Positions 22,646 through 30,296 of a stretch of DNA of 30,533 nt are shown here, one piece after another. Within the stretch, counting starts at the first letter, position 1, and each line of letters starts with the position of its first letter. A model generated the notes under the pieces. It ran no database searches, was not told the origin of the DNA, and saw only the letters and a list, made by a program, of their open reading frames with translations. The stretch covers positions 1-30,533 of the forward strand of contig JAHECQ010000002.1 in the NCBI GenBank assembly GCA_024641625.1. The letters are read 5' to 3'. This DNA comes from Acidimicrobiales bacterium (GTDB lineage: Bacteria > Actinomycetota > Acidimicrobiia > Acidimicrobiales > SZUA-35). A program made the translations under genes and the position numbers.

Positions 22646-24637
22646 TCAGCTGGTCAGGATGGGTTGAGTCCCGGGGAGCAATCGCAGACCGGTCACCCCG
22701 TCATCGGCGATCGCTGCGGCCTCGTGTCCGTCCTTCACTTCCGCGGCGATGCTCACCGTCACCGAAGTGGGAAATGGCCTGACCTGATTGAGCGGTCGGA
22801 GATCGATGGCCGGCACGGCCTGCTCGAGCAGGTCCACCGTCTGGTACAGGGACCCGTCGGCATAGCTCACGGTGACGACGAACGAGTCGAAGTCGGCGAG
22901 ATCCGTTTCCGCGGTGAGCACGAGGGACGTCCAGCGCTGGGTGACCCCGTCGGCACAGGAACAGGGGTTGACCGTGGCCTGCCCGGTTCCGTCCCCGGGG
23001 CACGGCCATTGACCGGTGTCGATGTCGAAGGTCCACAGGAGTCCCGCGTGGCCGAGCCCGTACATGCAGCGGTTACCGTCGTAGATGTAGGCGTATTCCT
23101 GTGTCCGCTGACCGGTCCAGTTCGACGCAGCGGTTGCGCACCGGGCGCCGATGGTCCAGTCCCAGCAGATCGCAGAACTGTTCTTGCGGAAGGGGAAGAA
23201 GGTTCGGAGGTGGCCGAAGGTCGTGGTACCGGTGGCCGATTGTTGGCCAGGGGTGTCACCGCTGTTGAAGTCGAAGTCGAACGGTGAGGGCCTGGGCGAG
23301 CCGTTGAGCCGGAAGCACTGATGCCCGGTGCCGCTTCCGCCGGCTTGGCCTGCTCGAGCGCACACGCCGTCGACCACCTTTGCCCTGTCGTAGGTGACGA
23401 AGAGGAAGGGGCGGCCTTCGGATGTCTTGGACGAGCCGAAGTCGCTGCACGGGGAGGTGGTGACGGTGTCCCAACAGCTGACCCATGTGTCGTTGTTCCT
23501 GGCACCAAAGGGAACGGGCGTGAGCGAGACGAAGATGCGGCGTCCGTCGGGGGTCGGGGCCATGTCGAACTGGATCTCGTCGATCTTCATTCCTTCCGGA
23601 TAGCCACTCGCGGGTTGGTTGAGCGCCAGCTCGTGGGATCCGGTCAGGTTGGTGGCTGCCGGGTAGCCGGGGCAGGCCGCATCGGTGGCAGTGTCCCAGC
23701 AGTACATGCGGCTGTTGTCACCGAACAGGTAGAGGCGGGTCCCGATGGCTTCGGGCCCGTCGATCCGCACATTGCCTCGGCTCCCGCCGTTGGGTTTGTA
23801 GGCCTCGAGCGGCTTGGGGTTGCTGTACCCGCTGCAGGTGGCGTGGGTCGTGCTGTCCCAACATCCCAGTCCGACGCTGGTCGAGCGTTGGACGACGAAG
23901 TAGACCTTCATACCGATGGCGGTGATCTTGGGGGTGTAGTTGGTCGACATCCCCACGTAGGGCTCGGTGGGATAGAAATTGAGCTGGGCGCCCTTGGTGC
24001 AGGGCTTCTCGGTCTTCTTGTCGGTGCACGACAGCACGTCGCCGCTGCTGTGGTGGAACAGGTTGAAGACCTGGTCCCCGACCAGCGTCGGCGACCAACC
24101 ATCCCCCCCGGTACCGGCCTTGATCATCGTGGTCAGCCCGGTCGTGATCGGGATGACGGCTCCGCAGTCGGCCCCACAGTCGTTGACCGATGCCGAGGCC
24201 TTTCGTCCCACATCGACCTGCTTGAGGACGATGCCGGCGAAGAAGAGGTCCAGCTGCTTGCGCTGGACCTCGACGTTGGCCACGTCGGTCCCCAGGCCAC
24301 TGGTCGAGAAGCTGACCGTCGCGTCAATGTTCGTCTGGGTCGGATCGAAGCCGTTCTCCGCCAGGATCTGGTTGGCCGCGTCTCGCGCTGCGGCCTCGGC
24401 CGCAATGCGGTCCCCGGTTGCAGCCTCGACCCGGCGAAGCTCCTCGATGGAACCCAACGCCGCCAGATCGGACGCCCGCTGGGCACGGCTGGCGGTGTTG
24501 TACCAGTGGCCGACATCGACCGACAGCGCGGCCATGATCATGATCCCCATGAGCAGCATCGCGGTCAGCGCGATGACCGTTCCCCGCTCCTGGGGACGGC
24601 CGAGCCCGACCGGTCGAACGAGACGTCCACGGTTCAT
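22646..24637 (-). CDS. TadG-like pilus assembly protein with cysteine-stapled repeat domain
   Basis: A 663-residue exported membrane protein. Residues 1-17 are basic, 18-42 form ERGTVIALTAMLLMGIMIMAALSVDVGHW, the N-terminal TadE/G-like helix of Tad pilus proteins (pseudopilin-like), and 46-140 are helical. The rest is extracellular. Five C-x-D-x6-C motifs, each with cysteines exactly nine residues apart, occur at 204-213, 259-268, 313-322, 388-397 and 491-500; four read CWD. Each is followed by beta-strand-like sequence, and a sixth FDIDTGQWPC (537-546) lacks the first Cys. The pattern resembles blades of a beta-propeller, and the cysteines would be joined outside the cell. It starts in the stop of the preceding TadE-like gene (ATGA). 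TadA/B/C motors are not in the window. Confidence 0.82.
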   Translation of the reverse strand: MNRGRLVRPVGLGRPQERGTVIALTAMLLMGIMIMAALSVDVGHWYNTASRAQRASDLAALGSIEELRRVEAATGDRIAAEAAARDAANQILAENGFDPTQTNIDATVSFSTSGLGTDVANVEVQRKQLDLFFAGIVLKQVDVGRKASASVNDCGADCGAVIPITTGLTTMIKAGTGGDGWSPTLVGDQVFNLFHHSSGDVLSCTDKKTEKPCTKGAQLNFYPTEPYVGMSTNYTPKITAIGMKVYFVVQRSTSVGLGCWDSTTHATCSGYSNPKPLEAYKPNGGSRGNVRIDGPEAIGTRLYLFGDNSRMYCWDTATDAACPGYPAATNLTGSHELALNQPASGYPEGMKIDEIQFDMAPTPDGRRIFVSLTPVPFGARNNDTWVSCWDTVTTSPCSDFGSSKTSEGRPFLFVTYDRAKVVDGVCARAGQAGGSGTGHQCFRLNGSPRPSPFDFDFNSGDTPGQQSATGTTTFGHLRTFFPFRKNSSAICWDWTIGARCATAASNWTGQRTQEYAYIYDGNRCMYGLGHAGLLWTFDIDTGQWPCPGDGTGQATVNPCSCADGVTQRWTSLVLTAETDLADFDSFVVTVSYADGSLYQTVDLLEQAVPAIDLRPLNQVRPFPTSVTVSIAAEVKDGHEAAAIADDGVTGLRLLPGTQPILTS

Positions 24638-25314
24638 TTCGAGTCTCCGGTGTCACCGAGCTGAGGGGACACAGCCTGATCCTGGATGGTGATGCCGCCG
24701 CCGGGGATCATGCCGGTCAGCCACCGATACCGGTAGCGGATGGCCACACCCAGACGGTCGGTGGTGGCGAAATCGGCAGCCCTCGTGATCGGACAGAAGG
24801 TCATGTCCGGGTCGTCATCACAGACGGGGTCGTCGAAGTCGTCACGGGTGGCCGTGGCGATGAAATCCCCACTGAAGATCACGCATCTGCCGGTCACGCC
24901 ACCGGTTCCCGAGGAGAGGGCATTCGCCGCGGTGGCGCAGGCCGAGGGCGGCTTGGTCGACCCGGCGGAGCTCCGGTAGATCATGACCCACGAGATCGAA
25001 CCGGGATCGTCGACGTCGTCTCGCACTCTCTGGATGAGGTCGAGGTCGCTGAAGCGATCCGACGAGTGTCGGGCATGGTCGATCACCGTCGATCGCAGCA
25101 CGGTCGCCACCGTGTTGTCGGCGTGCCACGCCAATCCGAATTCGCCGATGCCGACGAGGAGAGCGATGAGAAGGGGCGCGACCAGTGCCGTCTCCACGAT
25201 GACCGCTCCCCGCTGCCGCCACGACGGATGTCGCAAGGACGGTTGTCTCGGGGACGGGCTCTGCCGGGACCGGCTGCTCGAGCCCTCGGCCGGTGATCGT
25301 CGGAGAAGCGTCAT
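24634..25314 (-). CDS. TadE-family pilus assembly protein
   Basis: A 226-residue protein from ATG 25314. After a basic, serine- and proline-rich N-terminus (1-50) comes RGAVIVETALVAPLLIALLVGIGEFGLAW, the TadE-like helix with its conserved Glu, then an extracytoplasmic domain with several cysteines that may form disulfides. Its start lies one base after the stop of the first TadE-like gene (TGA-C-ATG) and its stop overlaps the TadG-like start by four bases, so the three are probably translated together. It likely sits in the membrane or pilus base. A longer frame to 25422 adds codons antisense to the adjacent gene and is not preferred. Confidence 0.85.
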   Translation of the reverse strand: MTLLRRSPAEGSSSRSRQSPSPRQPSLRHPSWRQRGAVIVETALVAPLLIALLVGIGEFGLAWHADNTVATVLRSTVIDHARHSSDRFSDLDLIQRVRDDVDDPGSISWVMIYRSSAGSTKPPSACATAANALSSGTGGVTGRCVIFSGDFIATATRDDFDDPVCDDDPDMTFCPITRAADFATTDRLGVAIRYRYRWLTGMIPGGGITIQDQAVSPQLGDTGDSK

Positions 25315-25315
25315 G

Positions 25316-25957
25316 TCACGTACCTCCCGAGGGCAGCTCGAGACGAAGCACGACCGAATGGTCGATGAATCGATTTGCCACCAATCCCGTCGGAGACGTG
25401 TACCGGAGACGGATGGCGACACCGACGTACTCGCCGGCCACCCGATCGTCGAGGCACCAGACGCAGGTCAACTGGCCGGCCGAACGACCGAGATCGCTCG
25501 ACAGGTACACCGTGCAGTTCTCGTCGACCGGGCCGGGAGCAGGGGCGGACATGCACTCGGCCGGCGGCTTGGCGGAACTGTCGGTGGCGGGGTAGAGCAC
25601 AACGCGCTCGATGGCGCTCTGCTTGTTCGCTCCGATTCGCCGAAGGACGGTCTCGAGCACGAGTTGATCTCCGTCGGCAGACGACCCGTGGATCGACAAG
25701 GTTCGTGAGGATTCTCGCGCCATCTGTTCGACCGAGAGCAACGAATGCAGGTACCACCCGGCCTCGAAGGTTCCCAGGAGCAGGGCGACGATCACAGGCG
25801 CGACCAGAGCCATCTCGACCACGGCAGCACCGCGTTCTCTCAGACTCGTTCGGCGCCCTGCCTGCGAGTCCGATCGTCGGACGGTTGACCCGTAGGGGTG
25901 GGGTCCTGATTGCGTCATCAAGGATGTATCGGTCCGAGTCGACAGAGACTGAGCCAT
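25316..25957 (-). CDS. TadE-family pilus assembly protein (first of three)
   Basis: A 213-residue protein with the same plan as the next gene: basic N-terminus, then RERGAAVVEMALVAPVIVALLLGTFEAGWYL (about 41-70), the TadE-like membrane helix with conserved Glu, then a soluble exterior domain containing four cysteines in two pairs (C-x-C-like WCLD and CMSAP/ENCTV). It heads the minus-strand trio. Start choice is open: ATG 25957 or ATG 25918, which is 13 codons later. Neither has a Shine-Dalgarno sequence; GATACAT close to the later one could be a -10. I keep the longer form. Confidence 0.82.
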   Translation of the reverse strand: MAQSLSTRTDTSLMTQSGPHPYGSTVRRSDSQAGRRTSLRERGAAVVEMALVAPVIVALLLGTFEAGWYLHSLLSVEQMARESSRTLSIHGSSADGDQLVLETVLRRIGANKQSAIERVVLYPATDSSAKPPAECMSAPAPGPVDENCTVYLSSDLGRSAGQLTCVWCLDDRVAGEYVGVAIRLRYTSPTGLVANRFIDHSVVLRLELPSGGT

Positions 25958-26103
25958 TGGGCGAATCTGCCGGTGCCGACGTCTGCCCTCGGGGTCCCTG
26001 GAATCCCCGATCCCTCATGTCCCGGGGTCGATGTGCCGATGGTTCGGGCGAAGGCTTCATCGACGTATCCCGGTCTACAGTCTTCGGACAACGGGTATCC
26101 ACC

Positions 26104-26142
26104 CTGCCGTTTCACCCTGCCGTTGGATCCTGCCGCTGGATC
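26104..26142. repeat. three 13-base tandem repeats upstream of the lipoprotein gene
   Basis: Units at 26104-26116, 26117-26129 and 26130-26142 share CTGCCG(T/C)T; units two and three differ only at one base. The inverted pair TTGGATCC (26123-26130) and GGATCCAA (26138-26145) overlaps units two and three. It lies about 50 bases before ATG 26196 in the 238-base gap that separates the divergent TadE-like and lipoprotein genes; the rest of the gap shows no clear promoter. Confidence 0.7.
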
Positions 26143-26195
26143 CAAGCCGGCCCAGAGCCCTCGCAACACCATCCTCGCCCGGAGGGGCCACATTC

Positions 26196-27290
26196 ATGAC
26201 CACTGTCCTGCCACAACTCGACCCGTCGTCATCACCGGTGTCGGCATCATCCCGATCCGTCGTCTCCGGATCTGCTCCGGGATCATCACGATCGAGGAAG
26301 ACATCGACCACTCTGGCGATCCTGCTGGCGCTGGGCCTCGGCGCATCCGCCTGCGGCTCGGGTTCCGATGCGGCGTCGAACGACGACGCCGGAGCCACGA
26401 CCACCGTCGATGGCACCACCGACGCCACCACGGACTCGACCGAGACGGCGTCCACCGGCGTCACCCAGACGGTCGACGGGACGACACCGTCGGACAAACG
26501 AGTCCGCCTCGGGTCCAGTGTGCTGGCCAAAACCCTCGATCCGGCCAATCAGGCGAACTCTGCTCGCTTCACGGGCAGCATGGAGATTTCGGGCACCGGC
26601 GATGCCGGAGAAGCCGTCGACATGAGCCTGGAGTTCGAAGGTGCGTACGACCTCGCCTCGAAGTCGAGCACCATGTCGATGGACCTCTCGAGCATGATGG
26701 AGGCGGCAGCGGGCAGCGACAACTCGATTGCCGGCATGGCCGATCTCATGGGCGGCCCCCTTCAGCTCATCACCATCGGCGACGATGCCTGGATCCAGTG
26801 GGGTCTGTTCGCCATGATGGGCGTCACCGCTGACCAATGGGTCGAGATGAGCCCCGGCGACGTCGGCTCCCTGACCGAGGGGCTCGGCGCCTCCGGCCCG
26901 ACCGATCCGACCGAATTCCTCCGCCAACTCGAAGAGGCCAACGCTGAAATCGAAGAAGTCGGGCGCGAGACAGTTCGCGGCGTCGAGACGACCCACCTCA
27001 AGGCAACCGTCGAACTCGGCGAGTTGGCCGCCACGCTGCCGGCCGATCAGGCTGCTCAGCTCGACGACGTCGTCGGCTCCGGCATCGATCAGCTGCCGAT
27101 GGAGTTCTGGATCGGCGACGATGGTCTCATCTACCGCTGGTCGGTGACGATGGACATGAGCGGTGTCCCCGGAGTCGATGGTTCCGGTTCGCTGAACATG
27201 GTCTACGAGATCTTCGACTACGGAAGCGATGTGAACATCGTGGCCCCCGACCCCAGCCTGGTGGTCAGCGGAGCCGGCCTCGGTTTCTGA
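26196..27290 (+). CDS. lipoprotein (LppX/LprG-like candidate)
   Basis: A 364-residue exported lipoprotein. A GGAGGGG ribosome-binding site at 26181-26187 fixes ATG 26196. The signal region is long (about 35 polar residues) before a hydrophobic run and lipobox LGASAC with Cys53; a Thr/Asp/Ser-rich linker (about 54-110) follows. The body has beta-strand-like segments such as ARFTGSMEISG and VEMSPGDVGSL, with a helical EFLRQLEEANAEIEEVG, and resembles the LolA-like fold of mycobacterial LppX/LprAFG lipoproteins, which bind lipids or glycolipids. The assignment to that family is tentative. A 13-base tandem repeat and an inverted repeat lie just upstream. It is followed after 29 bases by the dehydrogenase gene. 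Confidence 0.75.
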   Translation: MTTVLPQLDPSSSPVSASSRSVVSGSAPGSSRSRKTSTTLAILLALGLGASACGSGSDAASNDDAGATTTVDGTTDATTDSTETASTGVTQTVDGTTPSDKRVRLGSSVLAKTLDPANQANSARFTGSMEISGTGDAGEAVDMSLEFEGAYDLASKSSTMSMDLSSMMEAAAGSDNSIAGMADLMGGPLQLITIGDDAWIQWGLFAMMGVTADQWVEMSPGDVGSLTEGLGASGPTDPTEFLRQLEEANAEIEEVGRETVRGVETTHLKATVELGELAATLPADQAAQLDDVVGSGIDQLPMEFWIGDDGLIYRWSVTMDMSGVPGVDGSGSLNMVYEIFDYGSDVNIVAPDPSLVVSGAGLGF

Positions 27291-27319
27291 GCCACCCGGT
27301 TTCTGGTTAACTGTCATCC

Positions 27320-28225
27320 GTGACCGAACCAGCCGCCCGCACCGAATCGAACGAAGCCAGCATCGAGCGTGTCGGCGTGATCGGTGCCGGGCTCATGGGC
27401 TCGGGCATCGCCGAGGTCTCGGCCAAGGCCGGCTTGGACGTGATCGTCGTCGAAGCGAACGAGGTGGCCGCCGAGACCGGACGCGAACGGATCGAGAAGT
27501 CACTCGAGCGTGCCGTTCGGGCAGACAAGATGACCGCCGAGCAACAGGCCGCCATCCTCGATCGGCTCCGCTTCACCGCCGAAATGGCCGAGCTCGCCGA
27601 CCGCCAGCTCGTCGTCGAGGCCATCATCGAGAACGAGAACGCCAAGACCTCGGTGTTCCGCCAGCTCGACGAGATCGTGGTCGATCCCGAGGCGGTGCTG
27701 GCCACGAACACGTCGTCCATCCCCATCATGAAGCTGGCGATGGTCACCCGGCGCCCCGGAAACGTCATCGGCATCCATTTCTTCAACCCGGTGCCGGTGC
27801 TGCACCTGGTCGAGATCGTCACCTCGCTCCACACCTCACCGCACACCCAGGCCGTGGCCGAGGCCTACTCCACGAACCAACTGGGCAAGCGGGTGATCCA
27901 CTCGACCGATCGCGCCGGGTTCATCGTCAACGCGCTCCTGATCCCCTACATCCTGTCCGCGGTTCGAATGTTCGAGTCCGGTTTCGCCTCCAAGGAGGAC
28001 ATCGATCAGGGCATGGTCACGGGGTGCGCCCACCCAATGGGCCCACTTGCTCTGGCCGACCTCATCGGCCTCGATACCACGATGGCGGTTGCCGAGTCGC
28101 TCTACGCCGAGTTCAAGGAACAGCTGTACGCACCGCCGCCCCTGCTGGCCCGCATGGTCGAGGCCGGCCTGCTCGGCCGCAAGACCGGTCGAGGCTTCTA
28201 CGACTACTCAGCGGCCAGAGCCTGA
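27320..28225 (+). CDS. 3-hydroxybutyryl-CoA/3-hydroxyacyl-CoA dehydrogenase
   Basis: A 301-residue NAD-dependent enzyme that oxidises 3-hydroxyacyl-CoA, used in fatty acid or butyrate metabolism. GTG 27320 is the start. Rossmann motif GAGLMGSG lies at 22-29, the Glu of LVVEAIIEN at about 104, NTSSIPI at 130-136, catalytic His153 in HFFNPVPVLHLVE with Glu165, and FIVNALLIPY in the C-terminal domain, with AHPMGPLALADLIGLDT after it. The final GLLGRKTGRGFYDY is typical. Length is normal apart from a 15-residue N-terminal extension. A TTAACT sequence eight bases before the GTG may be a weak -10 for a leaderless transcript. The 3' end overlaps the MFS transporter gene by 22 bases. Confidence 0.92.
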   Translation: MTEPAARTESNEASIERVGVIGAGLMGSGIAEVSAKAGLDVIVVEANEVAAETGRERIEKSLERAVRADKMTAEQQAAILDRLRFTAEMAELADRQLVVEAIIENENAKTSVFRQLDEIVVDPEAVLATNTSSIPIMKLAMVTRRPGNVIGIHFFNPVPVLHLVEIVTSLHTSPHTQAVAEAYSTNQLGKRVIHSTDRAGFIVNALLIPYILSAVRMFESGFASKEDIDQGMVTGCAHPMGPLALADLIGLDTTMAVAESLYAEFKEQLYAPPPLLARMVEAGLLGRKTGRGFYDYSAARA

Positions 28226-29448
28226 GCCATCGTCGGCACGGTGGCCCGCCGAAGGCGAACCCGGTCGTCCCGACCGAGCTTCACCAGCAGCGGCAGGCCC
28301 AGCAGTGCGATCGCACCACCGACGAACATGCCCCAGGCTTCGCCCGAGAGGGCCACCACCAACCCGATCACCGGGCCACCGACGGCCATCGACAGATCGA
28401 AGAAGGCCGAGAACGTGGCCACTGCATTGGTACGTTCTCGGCTTGGGGCACGGCTGACCACCCACGACAGCAGACCGGGAAAGATGGGCGCCACGCCCAG
28501 GGCGAACAGCACGATGCCCGTGAACAGCAGTCCCGGGCCCTGGGCGATGGCCACGAGCCAGAGACCGACGGCGAGCAGGCAGAGCCCCCCGGCAGCAACC
28601 GGAAGAGGACCGTATCGGTCGGGCAGCTTGGCTCCGAAGACTCGGAGCACCAGCACCAGGGCGGCGTAGGTTCCAAAGACCGCCCCCGGTGACGCAAGGT
28701 GTCGCTCGGTCACGTGGAGCGCGATGAACGAGACGAACCCGGCATAGCCGATGATCCCGCAGCCGAGCACCAGACCCGGTAGCAGGGCGGTTCGATTGAT
28801 CAGCGCCCGCTTCGGGGCCTCCTGGCCGACCGCAGCGCGCTCGATGACCCCCTGTTCCAGACCGGTGGGGGTCGCAAGGCCGAACGCCATGCCGACCAAC
28901 GCAAGGACCGACGCAGTCACCCAGACTGCGTCGTAGCCCCACTGTTCCCAGACCCAATTGCCCACCGCCGGCCCGATGGCCACACCCACGAACGTGGAAC
29001 CCGACAGATAGGTGGCGGCCTCACCTCGCCGATGGTCAGGAGCCAAGTCCTGGGCGGCGGTGGCCAGACCGACGAAGGCGGCGCCCTCGAACACGCCGAA
29101 GGCCAGGCGGACGACCAGGGCCGCGGCCACCGAGTCGACCACCAGATACGCCGCCAACGTGGCCGCGACGCACGCCATTCCCATCACGACCAGCAGTCGG
29201 CGCCCGTAGCGATCACCGACCCATCCCCAAACCGGACGGACGAGCGCCGACGACACCCCGTAGAGCCCGATGGCAAGGCCTACCGCCAACCCGCCACCGT
29301 GAAGCTCGTCCTTCACGAAACGGGGCAGGACCGGATACAGCATCGTCCAGCCGGAGAAATAGATGGCCGAGGACATCACCAGGAACACGAACCGAATCGA
29401 GAGGAGGTCTTCATCGATCGGAGCGGGTTGGCGGGCTACCTCGACCAA
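28204..29448 (-). CDS. MFS transporter
   Basis: A 414-residue membrane transporter with 12 hydrophobic segments. The major facilitator motif A appears as GDRYGRR (78-84) between helices two and three, and RLAFGVFEGAAFVGLATAA lies in the helix four-five region. The substrate is not readable; the link to 5-oxoprolinase genes suggests 5-oxoproline or a related compound, but this is only context. The start is TTG 29448: AGGAGGT (29458-29464) lies nine bases before it, inside the pxpC coding region, and the gene overlaps the pxpC stop by 13 bases. Other in-frame starts would cut into the first helix. Confidence 0.88.
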   Translation of the reverse strand: MVEVARQPAPIDEDLLSIRFVFLVMSSAIYFSGWTMLYPVLPRFVKDELHGGGLAVGLAIGLYGVSSALVRPVWGWVGDRYGRRLLVVMGMACVAATLAAYLVVDSVAAALVVRLAFGVFEGAAFVGLATAAQDLAPDHRRGEAATYLSGSTFVGVAIGPAVGNWVWEQWGYDAVWVTASVLALVGMAFGLATPTGLEQGVIERAAVGQEAPKRALINRTALLPGLVLGCGIIGYAGFVSFIALHVTERHLASPGAVFGTYAALVLVLRVFGAKLPDRYGPLPVAAGGLCLLAVGLWLVAIAQGPGLLFTGIVLFALGVAPIFPGLLSWVVSRAPSRERTNAVATFSAFFDLSMAVGGPVIGLVVALSGEAWGMFVGGAIALLGLPLLVKLGRDDRVRLRRATVPTMAQALAAE

Positions 29449-30296
29449 CGGAACCGGACCTCCTGGCCCGGTCGAAGTTGGGCAACGATGGGGAGTTGCC
29501 GTTCGGTCACCACGGCAACGACGGGATAGCCGCCGGTCGTGGGATGGTCCGGGCCGAAGATGATCGGCTCACCGTTGGGTGGCAACTGCACCGCGCCGAA
29601 GATCACGGCTTCGGACGGGAGTTCGGTGGTGATGGCACGGCGAAGCAACGAACCCACGATCCGGACGCCGACACGATCGAGCCGATCGCTCACGTGAAAG
29701 GACTCCGAGCCGAGGCGGTGGGCCGAGGCTTCGTCCATCCAGTCGAGCCGCGGTCCCGGCGCGAGCTCCAACACCGGATTGGCTTCGATCGGATGCGTCG
29801 GAACCTGGTCGGGAGCGGGCATGCGTTCGATGTCAGCGCCGACCAGTAGACGATCGCCGGCCACCAGTGGCGATACACCCAGACGACCGAGGGTGTCGCA
29901 GCTTCGAGAGCCCAACACCCTGGGGGCATCGATGCCGCCCCGTACGGCCACGTACGAACGCAGACCGGCAGTTGGCCGACCGAACACGATCTCGGAACCG
30001 GCTCGAGCCCAGACGGCCTGGCCCATGGCCACCCCGAGGCCATCGAGCATGATCGGCAGCGTGGCACCGGTGATGGCGAGCACCAGGTCCTGGTCGGCGC
30101 GCATCGTGGCCCCACCGAAGGTCAACTCGATGACGGCGGCACCTTCCTCGTTACCGACGACCCGATTGGCCAACCGGTACGCGGGCTTGTCTGCGGCACC
30201 CGAAGGGCTGACGGCGAACCGAGCGAGACCAGGACGGCCCTCGTCCTGGATGGTGGCCATCACGCCCGGTTCGACGACGACGAGGCCCCCGCTCAT
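29436..30296 (-). CDS. pxpC: 5-oxoprolinase subunit C (biotin-dependent carboxyltransferase-like)
   Basis: A 286-residue cytoplasmic subunit of the ATP-dependent 5-oxoprolinase PxpABC, which converts 5-oxo-L-proline to glutamate. The start MSGGLVVVEPGVMATIQDEG carries the conserved QDEGRPG (17-23), followed by PSGAADKPAYRLANRVVGN, IELTFGG, VAVRGGIDAPRVLGSRSCDTLG and, near the end, PNGEPIIFGPDHPTTGGYP, all typical of PxpC/KipA. The ATG overlaps the pxpB stop by four bases (ATGA). The open frame continues upstream to the window edge, but that part is the antisense-shifted pxpB sequence. Confidence 0.93.
   Translation of the reverse strand: MSGGLVVVEPGVMATIQDEGRPGLARFAVSPSGAADKPAYRLANRVVGNEEGAAVIELTFGGATMRADQDLVLAITGATLPIMLDGLGVAMGQAVWARAGSEIVFGRPTAGLRSYVAVRGGIDAPRVLGSRSCDTLGRLGVSPLVAGDRLLVGADIERMPAPDQVPTHPIEANPVLELAPGPRLDWMDEASAHRLGSESFHVSDRLDRVGVRIVGSLLRRAITTELPSEAVIFGAVQLPPNGEPIIFGPDHPTTGGYPVVAVVTERQLPIVAQLRPGQEVRFRWSR
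29458..29464 (-). promoter_or_regulatory. Shine-Dalgarno AGGAGGT that decides a TTG start
   Basis: A perfect AGGAGGT with nine bases to TTG 29448. It lies within pxpC, so the transporter is probably translated from the same messenger. Confidence 0.7.

Noticed and set aside
22560..24664. Plus-strand open frames across the TadG-like gene
   Set aside because: They lack start signals and recognisable domains; the minus-strand protein has an N-terminal pseudopilin helix and ordered cysteine repeats, so it is the real gene.
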